DNA of 64,000 nucleotides from Paucidesulfovibrio longus DSM 6739 (GTDB taxonomy: Bacteria > Desulfobacterota > Desulfovibrionia > Desulfovibrionales > Desulfovibrionaceae): contig NZ_ATVA01000012.1 in assembly GCF_000420485.1 (NCBI RefSeq), forward strand, positions 310,001 to 374,000, read 5' to 3'. The position numbers and the translations under genes are program-made. Each line of letters begins with the position of its first letter. Position 1 is the first letter of the stretch. Positions 1 through 10,172 of this stretch are shown in pieces. The notes below the pieces were generated by a model. It saw nothing but the letters and a program-made list of their open reading frames with translations, was not told the origin of the DNA and ran no database searches.

Positions 1-1142
1 ACGCCTCCGCGCTCAAGGAGAGCCTGGCGCCTTTCCTGGCCAAGGACGCCGAGGGCAAGCCCCTGGGCTCCATCGAGGTGGACGTGCACACCAACTCCCT
101 GATCGTGAACAGCATCCGTTCGGACATCGACCGGCTCGTGCGCATGATCACCCGGCTGGACGCTCCGCGCGCCCAGATCAAGCTCAAGGCCCACATCGTG
201 GAAACCACCCAGGACACGGCCCGCGCCCTCGGCATCCAGTGGGGCGGTTCCTACCAGGGCAACGTCTACGACGGCTCCAACCTGTACATCTCCCCCGGCG
301 GCACCACGGGCTCCACCACCAGCGCCTCCACCAACGAGGGACGGGCGGGAACCTACAATCCAACGCTGGGAACCTCTTCCAGCGGCAAGGGCGTCGGCAT
401 CAACCTGACGCCGAGCGGATTCGACTCGGCGGGCACGGGCCTTTCCCTGGGGCTGGGCTTCGGCACCGTGGGTGAAAACCTGCTCGAGATGCAGCTCAAG
501 GCCCTGGAACAGGACAACAAGCTGCGCATCATCTCCTCGCCGTCCATCACCACCATGGACAACCAGAAGGCCTACACGGAATCCGGCGAGCGCGTGCCCT
601 ACGCCACCACCGAGACGAGCGGCGGCGTGGTCACCACCACGGTCAAGTTCGAGGAGGTGGTCCTGCGTCTGGAGATCACCCCGCACATCATCGACGACCA
701 GTACATCAAGCTGAACATCCTGATCCAGAAGGACGAGGTGGACGAATCCCGCGATGTGGACGGCAACTACTTCATTCTCAAGAAGAAGACCGAGACCACG
801 CTCATCGCCCGCGACGGCGAGACAGTGGTCATCTCCGGCCTGAGCAAGCAGCGCTCCTACCGCAACGAGAACGGCGTGCCCTACCTCAAGGATCTGCCGG
901 GCGGCAACCGCCTCTTCGGCAGCGAGAGCAAGCAGGACACCATGGACGAGTTCATGATCTTCATCACCCCGGACGTGCTTTCCAAGTGGCGTCCGGGCGA
1001 GCGCCAGAAGACCCTGGACGAGATCGAGAAGGAGCTGGAAGAAAGGCGCAAGGCGGAAGCGGCGGCGCAGGAGGGCAAAGAGGCCGGAGGCACGGACACG
1101 CAGCAGGAGGCGGGCGCGCCCGCCGAAGGAGCCGGGCAATGA
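1..1142 (+). CDS. mshL: Type IV pilus/MSHA secretin, C-terminal part (MshL/PilQ/GspD family)
   Basis: The gene enters from the left edge in the frame starting at base 3, so only about 379 C-terminal residues are visible. They are the outer-membrane ring-forming secretin domain. The sequence shows LGIQWGG near its start, the LRIISSPSITTMDNQKA block, and the classic C-terminal secretin signature around GVPYLKDLPGG followed by LFG. The tail is Glu/Ala-rich and ends in a low-complexity stretch. The protein should form the channel through which the pilus leaves the cell. The stop codon overlaps the next start (ATGA), so it is translationally coupled to the MshM-like ATPase. The N-terminal short domains and signal peptide lie outside the window. 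The choice of MshL over PilQ or GspD rests on the neighbours. Confidence 0.9.
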   Translation, partial: ASALKESLAPFLAKDAEGKPLGSIEVDVHTNSLIVNSIRSDIDRLVRMITRLDAPRAQIKLKAHIVETTQDTARALGIQWGGSYQGNVYDGSNLYISPGGTTGSTTSASTNEGRAGTYNPTLGTSSSGKGVGINLTPSGFDSAGTGLSLGLGFGTVGENLLEMQLKALEQDNKLRIISSPSITTMDNQKAYTESGERVPYATTETSGGVVTTTVKFEEVVLRLEITPHIIDDQYIKLNILIQKDEVDESRDVDGNYFILKKKTETTLIARDGETVVISGLSKQRSYRNENGVPYLKDLPGGNRLFGSESKQDTMDEFMIFITPDVLSKWRPGERQKTLDEIEKELEERRKAEAAAQEGKEAGGTDTQQEAGAPAEGAGQ

Positions 1143-2737
1143 AGTATTTCGAGCGGCTCGGCCTGGTCCGGGAACCCTTTTCCAGTTCGCCGGATCCGGG
1201 CTTTCTGTTCTATTCCAGGCAGCACATCACCTGCCTTCAGGAGCTGGAGATCGCGGTGCGCCTGCGCCGCGGGCTGAACATGGTCATCGGCGACATCGGC
1301 ACGGGCAAGACCACGCTCTGCCGGCGCTTCGTGCGCAACCTGAGCCGGAACAAGTCCATTTCCGTGCACCTGCTGCTGGACCCCGGCTTTTCCTCGGCCC
1401 GCGCCTTTTTGCGCGTGCTCTGCACCCAGCTCTGCGGCGAGCTTCCGGACAGCCGCCTGAGCCTCTGGTCGCTGAAGGAGATGATCAAGAAGGCGCTGTT
1501 GCGCATGGGCATGCGCGAGGACAAGACCATCGTCCTGATCATCGACGAGGGCCAGAAGATGAGCCGCGAGTGCCTGGAAATCCTGCGCGAGCTGCTCAAC
1601 TACGAAACCAACGACGCCAAGCTGCTCCAGATCGTGATTTTCGGCCAGCGGGAGCTGGAACCCGTGGTCGCGGGAATGCCCAACTTCCTTGACCGCGTGA
1701 ATTTCTACCACAAGCTCAGCCCGCTGAGCTTCCGCGAGATGCGCTCCATGATCGAGTACCGCGTGGGCAAGGCCGTGGGCGAAGGCTGCTTCCCGCCTTC
1801 GCTCTTCAGCGGCCCGGCCCTCTGGACCATTCACCGGGCCACGGGCGGGTACCCGCGCAAGGTGGTGCGCCTTTGCCACAAGAGCCTGCTGCAGATGCTC
1901 ATCGCAGACAAGAGCGTGGTCACGCGGGGGACGGTCCGCCGCGTCCTGCGCGAGGAGGCGCAGCTTCGCCGTCCGTCGCGCTGGGGCTGGGTCGCGGCGG
2001 GAACGGCCGCCGTGGTCCTGGCGAGCGGGCTGGCGGCCGTGCGCTACGTGCCGGAATTCCGCGCGCTGATCCCCGGACTCGAATCCGCGCTCGCGTCCAT
2101 GTCCGACTCCGGGGACGTGCTCGTCCTGCCGGAGAATGGGCCGCAGAGCCTGCGTCTCGGCTCCGGCCTGACCGTGGGCGACGGCGGAGCCGTGGAACCC
2201 TTCATCCCGTCCAGCGAAATGCCGGAATATTTCGGGGGCATGCACCTGGCCAAGGGCGAGAGCCTTTCCGAGGCGGTGCGGCTGGTCTACGGCGTCTACG
2301 ACAAGGACAACCTCAAGCGCGTGCTGGCCGCGAATCCGGGCCTGCGCGACCCGGACAACGTGCCGGGGGCGACGGAACTGCGCTTCCCGCTCGTTGTTCC
2401 GCGCGGGGACGCGTTGCCCGGCGGCTTGATCTGGGTTCGCCTGGGTTCCTCGTCGAGCCTGGAGGAGGCCCACGCCAAGCTGCGTCAATTCGCCTTTTTC
2501 GGGCTGGACCTCCGGCTGCTCCCGCAGTTCTCCCGCGTGGGCGGGCTGCGCTTCCAGATCGTGCTGGAAGAGCCGGAAACGAGCGAGCAGGAAGCGCTGT
2601 CGCGGCTCGAAAAGCTGCCCCTGGCCCTGCAGAAGACCGCTGATGCGTATCGCCCCCTGGAAGGGGTGGTGCTGCTCGGCCAAACCAACGCCGCCGCGCG
2701 CAAGGCTCTGGCGCGGGCGGAAGAAGCCGTCCGCTAG
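1139..2737 (+). CDS. mshM: MshM/ExeA-like AAA ATPase with LysM-like C-terminus
   Basis: This is a 532-residue protein of the ExeA/GspA/MshM family, which helps secretin assembly and interacts with peptidoglycan. The N-terminal AAA domain has a Walker A motif GDIGTGKTT (Lys57) and a Walker B motif IIDEG (about 133-138). A single membrane segment lies near residues 284-304. A periplasmic C-terminal part contains a LysM-like stretch (about 365-420) with the pattern KGESLSEAV, then NPGLRDPDNVPG. The start was set at 1139 because the family start MKYFERLGL lies there, overlapping the secretin stop, and an upstream in-frame extension is low-complexity. It is the second gene of the mshL-mshM-mshE-mshG run. 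A paralogous ATPase sits in the EPS locus at 36847. Confidence 0.87.
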   Translation: MKYFERLGLVREPFSSSPDPGFLFYSRQHITCLQELEIAVRLRRGLNMVIGDIGTGKTTLCRRFVRNLSRNKSISVHLLLDPGFSSARAFLRVLCTQLCGELPDSRLSLWSLKEMIKKALLRMGMREDKTIVLIIDEGQKMSRECLEILRELLNYETNDAKLLQIVIFGQRELEPVVAGMPNFLDRVNFYHKLSPLSFREMRSMIEYRVGKAVGEGCFPPSLFSGPALWTIHRATGGYPRKVVRLCHKSLLQMLIADKSVVTRGTVRRVLREEAQLRRPSRWGWVAAGTAAVVLASGLAAVRYVPEFRALIPGLESALASMSDSGDVLVLPENGPQSLRLGSGLTVGDGGAVEPFIPSSEMPEYFGGMHLAKGESLSEAVRLVYGVYDKDNLKRVLAANPGLRDPDNVPGATELRFPLVVPRGDALPGGLIWVRLGSSSSLEEAHAKLRQFAFFGLDLRLLPQFSRVGGLRFQIVLEEPETSEQEALSRLEKLPLALQKTADAYRPLEGVVLLGQTNAAARKALARAEEAVR

Positions 2738-2759
2738 CCGGGCTGGGGAGTCGGATCAG

Positions 2760-4472
2760 GTGCCGAAACGCGAGCGCAAACGGCTGGGCGACCTGCTCAT
2801 CGAAGCGGGCGTCATCACCCAGGCCCAGCTCAAGGAGGCTTTGACCGGACAGAAGCAGTCCGGCCTGAAGCTCGGCCAGTACATGATCCAGACGGGCATG
2901 ATCAAGGAAGAGGTCATGCTCACGACGCTTTCGGCCCAGCTGCGCATCCCCAAATACCAGCCGGACAAGCATCCCTTCGAGGAAGGCGTGAGCAGCCTCG
3001 TCTCGGAGCAGATCGCCCGCAAGAACCGCATCGTTCCCCTCCAGCGCAAGGGCTCCCTGCTCATCGTGGCCATGCCCGACCCCATGGACATCAACGCCCT
3101 GGACACGGTCGAAATCGCCTCGAACATGGAAGTGGAGCCCGTCATCTGCTCGGAGAACGACTTCGAGATGCTCTTTTCGTCCATCTACGGCCGGGGCATC
3201 GTGCCCGACGCGGCCTACGAGGGCATCGCCGAGGAGGCCGGAGTCCAGGACGAGGGCGAAATCAGGCGCGACGCCGAAGTCAATGTGGACGCGCTTACGG
3301 ACATGGCCGAGCAGGCCCCGGTCATCCGCATGGTCAACTCCATCCTCAACCAGGCCGTGCGCGAAAAGGCCAGCGACATCCACATCAGCCCGGAACGCGA
3401 CTTCGTGACCGTGCGCTACCGCGTGGACGGCAAGCTCCGCTCCGTGCCCGCCCCGCCGAAATCCATCTTTCTGCCCCTGGTCTCGCGCCTGAAGATCATG
3501 GCCAACATGGACATCGCCATCAGCAAGATTCCCCAGGACGGGCGATTTTCCTTCCATACCCAGAACCATGAGTTCAACGTGCGCGTGTCCTCCCTGCCGA
3601 CCATCTACGGCGAGAACCTCGTGCTCCGCCTGCTCGACCGCAACGCCCACGGCCTGACCCTGGACGAGCTGGGCTTCTCCGTGCACGACCGCCCCAAGGT
3701 GGACCTGGCCATCCGCCAGCCCTACGGCATGATCCTGGCGGCAGGCCCCACGGGCAGCGGCAAGACCACCACGCTCTATTCGTTCCTGCGGGCCATCAAG
3801 AACGACGAGATCAACATCCTGACCCTGGAAGACCCGGTCGAATACCGCATCGACAAGATCCGGCAGGTGCAGCTGAACACCAAGGCGGGCATGACCTTCG
3901 CCTCGGGCCTGCGCTCCATCCTGCGCCAGGATCCGGACGTGGTGCTCGTGGGCGAGATACGCGACCAGGAAACAGCGGCCATCGCAACCCAGGCGGCGCT
4001 CACGGGCCACCGCGTGCTCTCGACGCTGCACACCAACGAGGCCGCCGGAGCCATCACCCGTCTCGTGGAGATGGGCCTGGAGCCGTTCCTCGTGGCTTCG
4101 GTGCTGCTGCTCTCCGTGAGCCAGCGGCTCGTGCGCAAGGTCTGCCCGTTTTGCCAGGAGCCCTACGATCCGCCCGAATATCTCATCAAATCCTTCGGCC
4201 TCTGGAACGTGCGCGACCGCGTGACCTTCATGCGCGGCAAGGGCTGCCCCCAGTGCGGCCAGTCCGGATACAAGGGCCGTCTCGCGCTGTTCGAGATTCT
4301 CCAGGTGGACGAGATGATCCAGGACATGATCCTGCGGCGCGCCTCGTCCCAGGAAATGTCCCGCGCGGCCGTGCGCGGCAAGACCATGCGCACCCTGAAG
4401 ATGGACGCCGCGCGCAAGATCGCGGCCGGACTGATCACCCTGGAGGAGGCCGCCTCCTCCATCATGCTCTAG
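2760..4472 (+). CDS. mshE: Pilus assembly ATPase MshE (GspE/PilB family) with MshEN c-di-GMP domain
   Basis: This 570-residue hexameric secretion ATPase powers pilus extension. Residues 8-61 match the tandem MshEN pattern RLGxxL-xxG-x6-L-x3-L-x2-Q followed by LGQYMIQTG, which in Vibrio MshE binds cyclic di-GMP. The ATPase core has Walker A GPTGSGKTT (Lys335), the Asp-box LEDPVEYR, and Walker B-type VGEIRDQETA. A zinc knuckle is formed by Cys462, Cys465, Cys496 and Cys499. The start is GTG at 2760, preceded by a GGGGAG ribosome site. An earlier in-frame ATG overlaps the preceding gene and encodes no conserved sequence. The intact nucleotide-binding motifs point to an active assembly motor that may respond to the diguanylate cyclase encoded at 9207. 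Confidence 0.92.
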   Translation: MPKRERKRLGDLLIEAGVITQAQLKEALTGQKQSGLKLGQYMIQTGMIKEEVMLTTLSAQLRIPKYQPDKHPFEEGVSSLVSEQIARKNRIVPLQRKGSLLIVAMPDPMDINALDTVEIASNMEVEPVICSENDFEMLFSSIYGRGIVPDAAYEGIAEEAGVQDEGEIRRDAEVNVDALTDMAEQAPVIRMVNSILNQAVREKASDIHISPERDFVTVRYRVDGKLRSVPAPPKSIFLPLVSRLKIMANMDIAISKIPQDGRFSFHTQNHEFNVRVSSLPTIYGENLVLRLLDRNAHGLTLDELGFSVHDRPKVDLAIRQPYGMILAAGPTGSGKTTTLYSFLRAIKNDEINILTLEDPVEYRIDKIRQVQLNTKAGMTFASGLRSILRQDPDVVLVGEIRDQETAAIATQAALTGHRVLSTLHTNEAAGAITRLVEMGLEPFLVASVLLLSVSQRLVRKVCPFCQEPYDPPEYLIKSFGLWNVRDRVTFMRGKGCPQCGQSGYKGRLALFEILQVDEMIQDMILRRASSQEMSRAAVRGKTMRTLKMDAARKIAAGLITLEEAASSIML

Positions 4473-4481
4473 GTCGTTGCC

Positions 4482-5717
4482 ATGCCCGTATTCAGCTACA
4501 AGGCCATGACCGGGGAAGGGTCCAAAGTTTCCGGTACGCTGGAAGCGGAATCCCTGGAACTGGCCTATGAAAAGGTGCTCAACCTGGGCTACCTGCCTTC
4601 GAGCGTGAAGCAGGGCGGGAAGGTGAAGACCCGCACGGAGACCGATGCGGGCGGGCTGACCATGCTCTTCACCAAGGTCAAGGCCCAGGACGTCATCCTC
4701 TTCACCAAGCAGCTCAGGACCATGCTCAACGCGGGCATTCCCGTGCTCCAGTCGATGCAGACCCTGCTCGCGCAGATCGAGAATCCCAGGCTCAAGGCCG
4801 CCGTGGAAGAAATCGCCAAGGACATCACGGGCGGCCAGTCCATGTACCGCGCCTTCGGCAAGCACAAGAAGATCTTCAGCCCGCTCTACTGCAACATGCT
4901 CCGCGCCGGCGAAATTTCCGGTACGCTGATCCAGGTGCTCGACAGGCTGATCTACATCATCGAGCACGAAAACAAGGTCCGCAAGGACATCCAGAGCGCC
5001 CTGACCTACCCGATCATCGTGGTCGTGGCCCTTGTGGCGGCCTTCGTGGTGCTGATCGTCTTCGTGCTCCCGAACTTCATCAAGCTCTTCAAGGACCAGG
5101 GCGTGGCCCTGCCCTGGCCGACCCAGGTCTGCGTGCGGCTGCACGAGATCATTTCGGGATACTGGCCCATCATCGTGCCTGCGATCCTCGGCACGCTGTT
5201 CGCCCTCTGGTATTGGAGCAAGACCGACCGCGGCAGGCTTTTCTTCGACACGCTCCTGCTCAACCTGCCCATACTCGGCCCCGTGTTCGTCAAGGCCGCC
5301 ATGTCCCGCTTCGGCAGCATCTTCGCCATACTCCAGTCCAGCGGCATCACCGTGCTGGAAAGCGTGGACATCATTTCCGGCACCATCGGCAACGCCGCCG
5401 TGTCCAAGCAGTTCGAGGGCGTGCGCGAGCTGCTGGAACAGGGGCGCGGCCTGGCGTATCCGCTCAAGAAAGCGAAATATTTTACGCCGATGCTTGTGAC
5501 CATGGTCGCCATCGGCGAGGAGTCCGGTCAGCTGGAGGAAATGCTCAAGGAAGTCGCCCAGCACTACGACTACGAGGTCGAGTACTCGGTGGCCAAGATG
5601 AGCGAACTGCTCGGTCCGGTGCTCGTGGCCTGCCTCGCGTGCGTGGTCGGCTTCTTCGCCCTGGCCGTGATGCTGCCCATGCTCGACCTGATGAGTTCCG
5701 CCCTGGCAGGGGCCTAG
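4482..5717 (+). CDS. mshG: Inner-membrane platform protein MshG (GspF/PilC family)
   Basis: This 411-residue polytopic membrane protein is the platform on which the assembly and retraction ATPases act. It has the two repeated GspF domains: the first around residues 70-190 (FTKQLRTMLNAGIPV, then GQSMYRAFGKHKKIF), the second around 270-395 (FGSIFAILQSSGITV, then GEESGQLEEML). Three hydrophobic segments are visible near 170-195, 225-245 and 380-405. The length is normal for the family. It begins 9 bases after mshE and ends the ATPase-platform block before the pilin genes. Confidence 0.93.
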   Translation: MPVFSYKAMTGEGSKVSGTLEAESLELAYEKVLNLGYLPSSVKQGGKVKTRTETDAGGLTMLFTKVKAQDVILFTKQLRTMLNAGIPVLQSMQTLLAQIENPRLKAAVEEIAKDITGGQSMYRAFGKHKKIFSPLYCNMLRAGEISGTLIQVLDRLIYIIEHENKVRKDIQSALTYPIIVVVALVAAFVVLIVFVLPNFIKLFKDQGVALPWPTQVCVRLHEIISGYWPIIVPAILGTLFALWYWSKTDRGRLFFDTLLLNLPILGPVFVKAAMSRFGSIFAILQSSGITVLESVDIISGTIGNAAVSKQFEGVRELLEQGRGLAYPLKKAKYFTPMLVTMVAIGEESGQLEEMLKEVAQHYDYEVEYSVAKMSELLGPVLVACLACVVGFFALAVMLPMLDLMSSALAGA

Positions 5718-5773
5718 CAATGCGGCATTCGTGTGGATTACGGCAATAAGGACTTGGGCTGCGAAAGCGCGTG

Positions 5774-5789
5774 TGGTATGCCTGGAGCA
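5774..5789 (+). promoter_or_regulatory. Weak sigma-54 promoter candidate upstream of the first pilin
   Basis: The 16 bases TGGTATGCCTGGAGCA carry GG-N10-GC, the obligatory -24/-12 spacing of sigma-54 promoters, 67 bases before the pilin start. Only the core dinucleotides and a few flanking bases match the TGGCACG-N4-TTGCW consensus. Sigma-54 control of major pilins is known in other bacteria, but this match could be chance. Confidence 0.3.
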
Positions 5790-5855
5790 GCGAATACTTC
5801 ATCAACGTCTACCGAGCGGAGCCGGGAAAAGCGGTTCCGTGAGGGGGGGAGAAAC

Positions 5856-6275
5856 ATGGAAATCAGGAAAAGACAGCGCAGGGAAGGCGGCTTCACGCTC
5901 ATCGAGCTGATCACCGTCATCATCATCCTCGGCATTCTGGCCGCCGTGGTCACGCCCCGGTACTTCAGCATGGTCGGCGACGCCAACGACGCCGCAGCCA
6001 ATGGTGCCCTGGCCGAAGGCGCGGCCCGCCTGAATCTGGCCTTTGCGCAGCACATCATGAACAATGCCGGAACGCCTCCGGCGAACCTCGGCGTCATCAA
6101 TGCCGCTGGCGGCACTCTGGGAGCCAACCCCGTGGACATCGGCGACTACCAGGTTTCCTACTCGCAGACTGGTACCAGTGTCACCATTTCCTTGTTTGAA
6201 GACGACGGCACTACGGCCGTAAACTGGGCGGCCGGCGGTGCCGCAACCAAGGTCGTGCCCTGGCCCGGCTCCTAG
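5856..6275 (+). CDS. Type IV major pilin, MshA-like
   Basis: This 139-residue prepilin has a basic leader of twelve residues ending in Gly, followed by the canonical mature start FTLIELITVIIILGILAAVV. Glu5 of the mature chain is present and a Pro-Arg-Tyr-Phe follows the hydrophobic helix, as in MSHA-type pilins. No cysteines are present, so the usual C-terminal disulfide loop is absent. The chain ends in VPWPGS, exactly like the second pilin at 6372. The ATG at 5856 was chosen because it sits behind a GGGGGGAGA ribosome site and gives a normal leader length; the upstream in-frame ATG would add 41 residues. It is the likely main pilus subunit, given its strong ribosome site and first position. 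Confidence 0.9.
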   Translation: MEIRKRQRREGGFTLIELITVIIILGILAAVVTPRYFSMVGDANDAAANGALAEGAARLNLAFAQHIMNNAGTPPANLGVINAAGGTLGANPVDIGDYQVSYSQTGTSVTISLFEDDGTTAVNWAAGGAATKVVPWPGS

Positions 6276-6320
6276 CCATTGGCTGACACACGCGGCGATC
6301 CTCTGATCGCGCGTCGAAAC

Positions 6321-6340
6321 GGGGGAGCTTCGGCTCCCCC
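6321..6340 (+). terminator. Hairpin between the two pilin genes
   Basis: GGGGGAGC and GCTCCCCC form a perfect 8-bp stem closed by a TTCG tetraloop, 45 bases after the first pilin stop. No clear U-run follows, so it may act as a partial terminator or as an mRNA stabiliser that lets the first pilin be made in excess of downstream genes. Confidence 0.65.
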
Positions 6341-6371
6341 CGGAAATTTCTCGGCAGGAGAGTGAAACGGC

Positions 6372-6803
6372 GTGGGCAGCTTCCCCTATCCGCATGGCCG
6401 GAGTCAGCAGGGCTTCACGCTCATCGAGCTCATCACCGTGATCATCATCCTCGGCATTCTGGCCGCGGTGGTCACCCCCCGCTATTTCAGCATGGTGGAC
6501 GATGCGCGCGTCGCCGCCGCGCGCGGCGCCGTGGCCGAGGGCGCGTCCCGGTTCTACATGACCTTCGCGGACTACACGCTGAATAATTCCCATACCACGC
6601 CCGCAGGGCTCTCGGACATCTCCGGAGCCGCCTACCTCGGCCTCGACGGCGGCAACCGTCTGGTGGTGGGGGACTTTCGCCTGACCTACGGCGGCGGCGC
6701 GGACGGCGCGGACGTGACCATCGACGTGGAGGACCGGGGCGGCGACGGCGGCTGGAGCGAGGTGGACGCCGCCTCGGCCACGGTTCCCTGGCCCGGTTCC
6801 TGA
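6372..6803 (+). CDS. Second type IV pilin, close paralogue of the first
   Basis: This 143-residue prepilin starts at GTG 6372 behind a GGCAGGAGAG ribosome site. The leader is short and uncharged at its start (fourteen residues ending QQG), then FTLIELITVIIILGILAAVV, identical to the first pilin for at least thirty residues of the N-terminal helix. The globular part differs and is Asp/Gly-rich, yet the last six residues VPWPGS are the same. No cysteines are present. The two genes look like a tandem duplication followed by divergence of the surface domain. It could be an alternative major subunit or a minor subunit; the sequence does not decide which. Confidence 0.87.
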   Translation: MGSFPYPHGRSQQGFTLIELITVIIILGILAAVVTPRYFSMVDDARVAAARGAVAEGASRFYMTFADYTLNNSHTTPAGLSDISGAAYLGLDGGNRLVVGDFRLTYGGGADGADVTIDVEDRGGDGGWSEVDAASATVPWPGS

Positions 6804-6834
6804 ACCTGAATCACGCTCGGCAAAGAGATCGCAG

Positions 6835-7899
6835 ATGGCCCAGATCAACGCTTTTTTCAAGATGCTCCACGAACTCGGCGGCTCGGACCTGCACCTGAGC
6901 ACGGGCGCGCCGCCCATGCTCCGGCTGCGCGGCGATCTCCAGCGCATCAAGCACAAGCCCTTCAGCGACGAAGAATTGAAGAAGCTGATCTACGAGATCA
7001 CGCCGGAAGCCAAGATCAAGGAATTCGAGGAGAGCGGGGACATCGACTTCGCCCACGAGGTGCCGGGTCTGGCCCGCTACCGCGTGAATTTCTTTCGCCA
7101 GCATCGCGGGGTGGGCGCGGTCTTCCGCGAGATTCCCCAGTTCATCCTGAGCATGGAGCAGTTGGGCCTGCCTCCGCAGCTCGCGGACCTGGCCATGCTC
7201 GACAAGGGCATCGTGCTCGTGACCGGCCCCACGGGCAGCGGCAAGTCCACGACCCTGGCGGCCATGATCGACCACGCCAACCGCAACCGCCGCGACCACA
7301 TCCTGACCATCGAAGATCCCATCGAGTTCGTGCACAAGTCCCAGGGCTGCCTCGTGAACCAGCGCGAAATCGGGCGGCATACGCGGGGCTTCAAGGCGGC
7401 CCTGCGCGGCGCTCTGCGCGAGGATCCGGACATCATCCTCGTGGGCGAAATGCGCGACTACGAAACCATCGCCCTGGCCCTGGAAGCGGCGGAGACGGGC
7501 CACCTCGTGCTTTCGACGCTGCACACCGTCTCGGCGGTCAAGACCATCGACCGGATCATCGAGGTCTTCCCGGAAGACATGCAGGCCCAGGTCCGCTCCA
7601 GCTTTGCGGACTCCTTCAAGGCCGTGGTTTCCCAGACCCTGATGAAGCGCGCGGACGGCAAGGGCCGCGTGGCCGGGCTGGAGATCCTGCGCGGAACCCC
7701 GGCCGTGCGCAACCTGATCCGCAAGGGCGAGAACCATCAGATCCCTTCCGTGATGCAGACCAACAGGCATCTCGGCATGCAGCCTCTGGACGACCACATC
7801 CGCGAGCTGCTGGAAAAGGGGCTCATCGATCGGGAAACCGCCCGCAGACATGCCCTGGACCGCAGCAAATTCGAGGACGGCGGCAGGGACGCGCTCTAG
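6835..7899 (+). CDS. pilT: PilT-like retraction ATPase
   Basis: This 354-residue twitching-motility ATPase depolymerises pili. It has Walker A GPTGSGKST (Lys137), the Asp-box TIEDPIEFVHKS, Walker B VGEMRDYETI, the His-box LSTLHTVSAVKTIDRII, and the PilT C-terminal motif AVRNLIR with the following helix. The length matches PilT (about 345). The ATG start at 6835 opens directly on family sequence (MAQINAFFKMLHELGGSDLHL). It precedes a second PilT-like gene by 21 bases, as pilT-pilU pairs often do. Confidence 0.92.
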   Translation: MAQINAFFKMLHELGGSDLHLSTGAPPMLRLRGDLQRIKHKPFSDEELKKLIYEITPEAKIKEFEESGDIDFAHEVPGLARYRVNFFRQHRGVGAVFREIPQFILSMEQLGLPPQLADLAMLDKGIVLVTGPTGSGKSTTLAAMIDHANRNRRDHILTIEDPIEFVHKSQGCLVNQREIGRHTRGFKAALRGALREDPDIILVGEMRDYETIALALEAAETGHLVLSTLHTVSAVKTIDRIIEVFPEDMQAQVRSSFADSFKAVVSQTLMKRADGKGRVAGLEILRGTPAVRNLIRKGENHQIPSVMQTNRHLGMQPLDDHIRELLEKGLIDRETARRHALDRSKFEDGGRDAL

Positions 7900-7920
7900 G
7901 ATTCGAGGAGGGTTCGCCAG

Positions 7921-9087
<1,167 letters not shown>

Positions 9088-9157
9088 AATCGCAGTCAGG
9101 CCGTCCAGTTCGCCGCTGCGGCCCTTGCCGCGCCCGAACACAATTCAGAATGGAATA

Positions 9158-9179
9158 AGTCCGGCAACGAGCCGGAACT
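9158..9179. terminator. Short hairpin between convergent pilU-like and cyclase genes
   Basis: TCCGGC-AACGA-GCCGGA forms a 6-bp stem extended by flanking AG/CT bases with one bulge, in the 119-bp space between two convergent genes. No strong U-run is present on either side, so termination strength is uncertain. Confidence 0.35.
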
Positions 9180-9206
9180 GGACAGGATCGGCCCTTTGTC
9201 GCGGGG

Positions 9207-10172
9207 TCAGTCCGCGTTCTTGTGGCTGAAGCAGCAGATGCGGTCGCGTCCGGCCTCCTTGGCCTGGTAGAGCGATTCGTCGCTCGCGGCCACCAGGACC
9301 GAGGAGTCGCCGTCCGGCCGGGGAACCAGGGTGGCCTTGCCCATGCTGACGGTCACGAGGTCGGACACCGAGGAATCGGGGTGGGGCAGGGCCAGGTCGA
9401 GCAGTTCCTGGCGGATGCTCTGGGCCACCTTCAAGCCGCCTTCCGGCGAGGTGTCCGGCAGCAGCGCCGCGAATTCCTCGCCGCCGTAGCGTGCCAGGAA
9501 GTCGCCGGGCCTGCGGAAGGCCGTCTGGATGGCCTGGGCCACCTTCTTGAGGCACTTGTCGCCTTCGATGTGGCCGAGGGCGTCGTTGTAGCGTTTGAAG
9601 AAATCGATGTCGATCATCAGCAGGGTCAGGGGCATGGAGTCGCGCGCGCAACGCTGCCATTCCTGTTCGAGCACCTTGTCGAACTGGCGGCGGTTGGCCA
9701 CGCCCGTGAGCCCGTCCTGACTGGAGAGCGTCTCCAGCTCGCGGGTCATGCGTTCCAGCTCGTGCTCCCGCGCCTTGCGGCTGTCCATCTCCAGCTTGAG
9801 CCGGAGAGCCGAGCCGACGCGCGCCCGCAGCTCCACGCGGTGCACGGGCTTGGTGATGAAGTCTCCGGCCCCGGCGCGAAAAGCCTCTTCGAGATCCTCC
9901 AAGCGGTCGCTGGCCGTGATCATGATCACTGGAATGTCCGCAAAGCGCGGAGCCGACTTGAACAGCTTGGTGGCTTCGATGCCGTTGATGCCGGGCATCT
10001 CCAGATCCATGAGCAGCACGTCCGGGAGCTTGTCGTCGGGCAGGGCCAGGAGCATGTCCAGGGCCTGCGCCCAGGAGGAGGCTCCCGCGAGATCCTTGAA
10101 GCCCTCTCCGCGCAGCACTGTTTCCAGAAGCAGCCGGGAGGTTTCGGAATCGTCGATGATCAGCAGTTGCAT
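9207..10172 (-). CDS. Response regulator with diguanylate cyclase output (REC-GGDEF)
   Basis: This 321-residue protein has an N-terminal receiver domain (phospho-acceptor Asp56 in LLMDLEMPG, Lys in TKPV near 107) and a C-terminal GGDEF domain. The active-site loop GGEEF is at 230-234 and an inhibitory RPGD I-site precedes it, so it should make cyclic di-GMP with product inhibition. The arrangement resembles PleD or WspR without an extra domain. A sensor kinase is not visible nearby. It lies convergent to the pilT genes and divergent from the pilin-bactofilin gene, in the same locus as an MshE ATPase bearing a c-di-GMP-binding-type domain. Confidence 0.92.
   Translation of the reverse strand: MQLLIIDDSETSRLLLETVLRGEGFKDLAGASSWAQALDMLLALPDDKLPDVLLMDLEMPGINGIEATKLFKSAPRFADIPVIMITASDRLEDLEEAFRAGAGDFITKPVHRVELRARVGSALRLKLEMDSRKAREHELERMTRELETLSSQDGLTGVANRRQFDKVLEQEWQRCARDSMPLTLLMIDIDFFKRYNDALGHIEGDKCLKKVAQAIQTAFRRPGDFLARYGGEEFAALLPDTSPEGGLKVAQSIRQELLDLALPHPDSSVSDLVTVSMGKATLVPRPDGDSSVLVAASDESLYQAKEAGRDRICCFSHKNAD

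Noticed and set aside
2313-5720. A 1135-codon open frame on the minus strand opposite the mshM-mshE-mshG genes
   Set aside because: It is antisense to three clearly recognisable genes, is rich in His/Gln/Glu/Gly low-complexity sequence and shows no domain. Such frames are expected in high-GC DNA.
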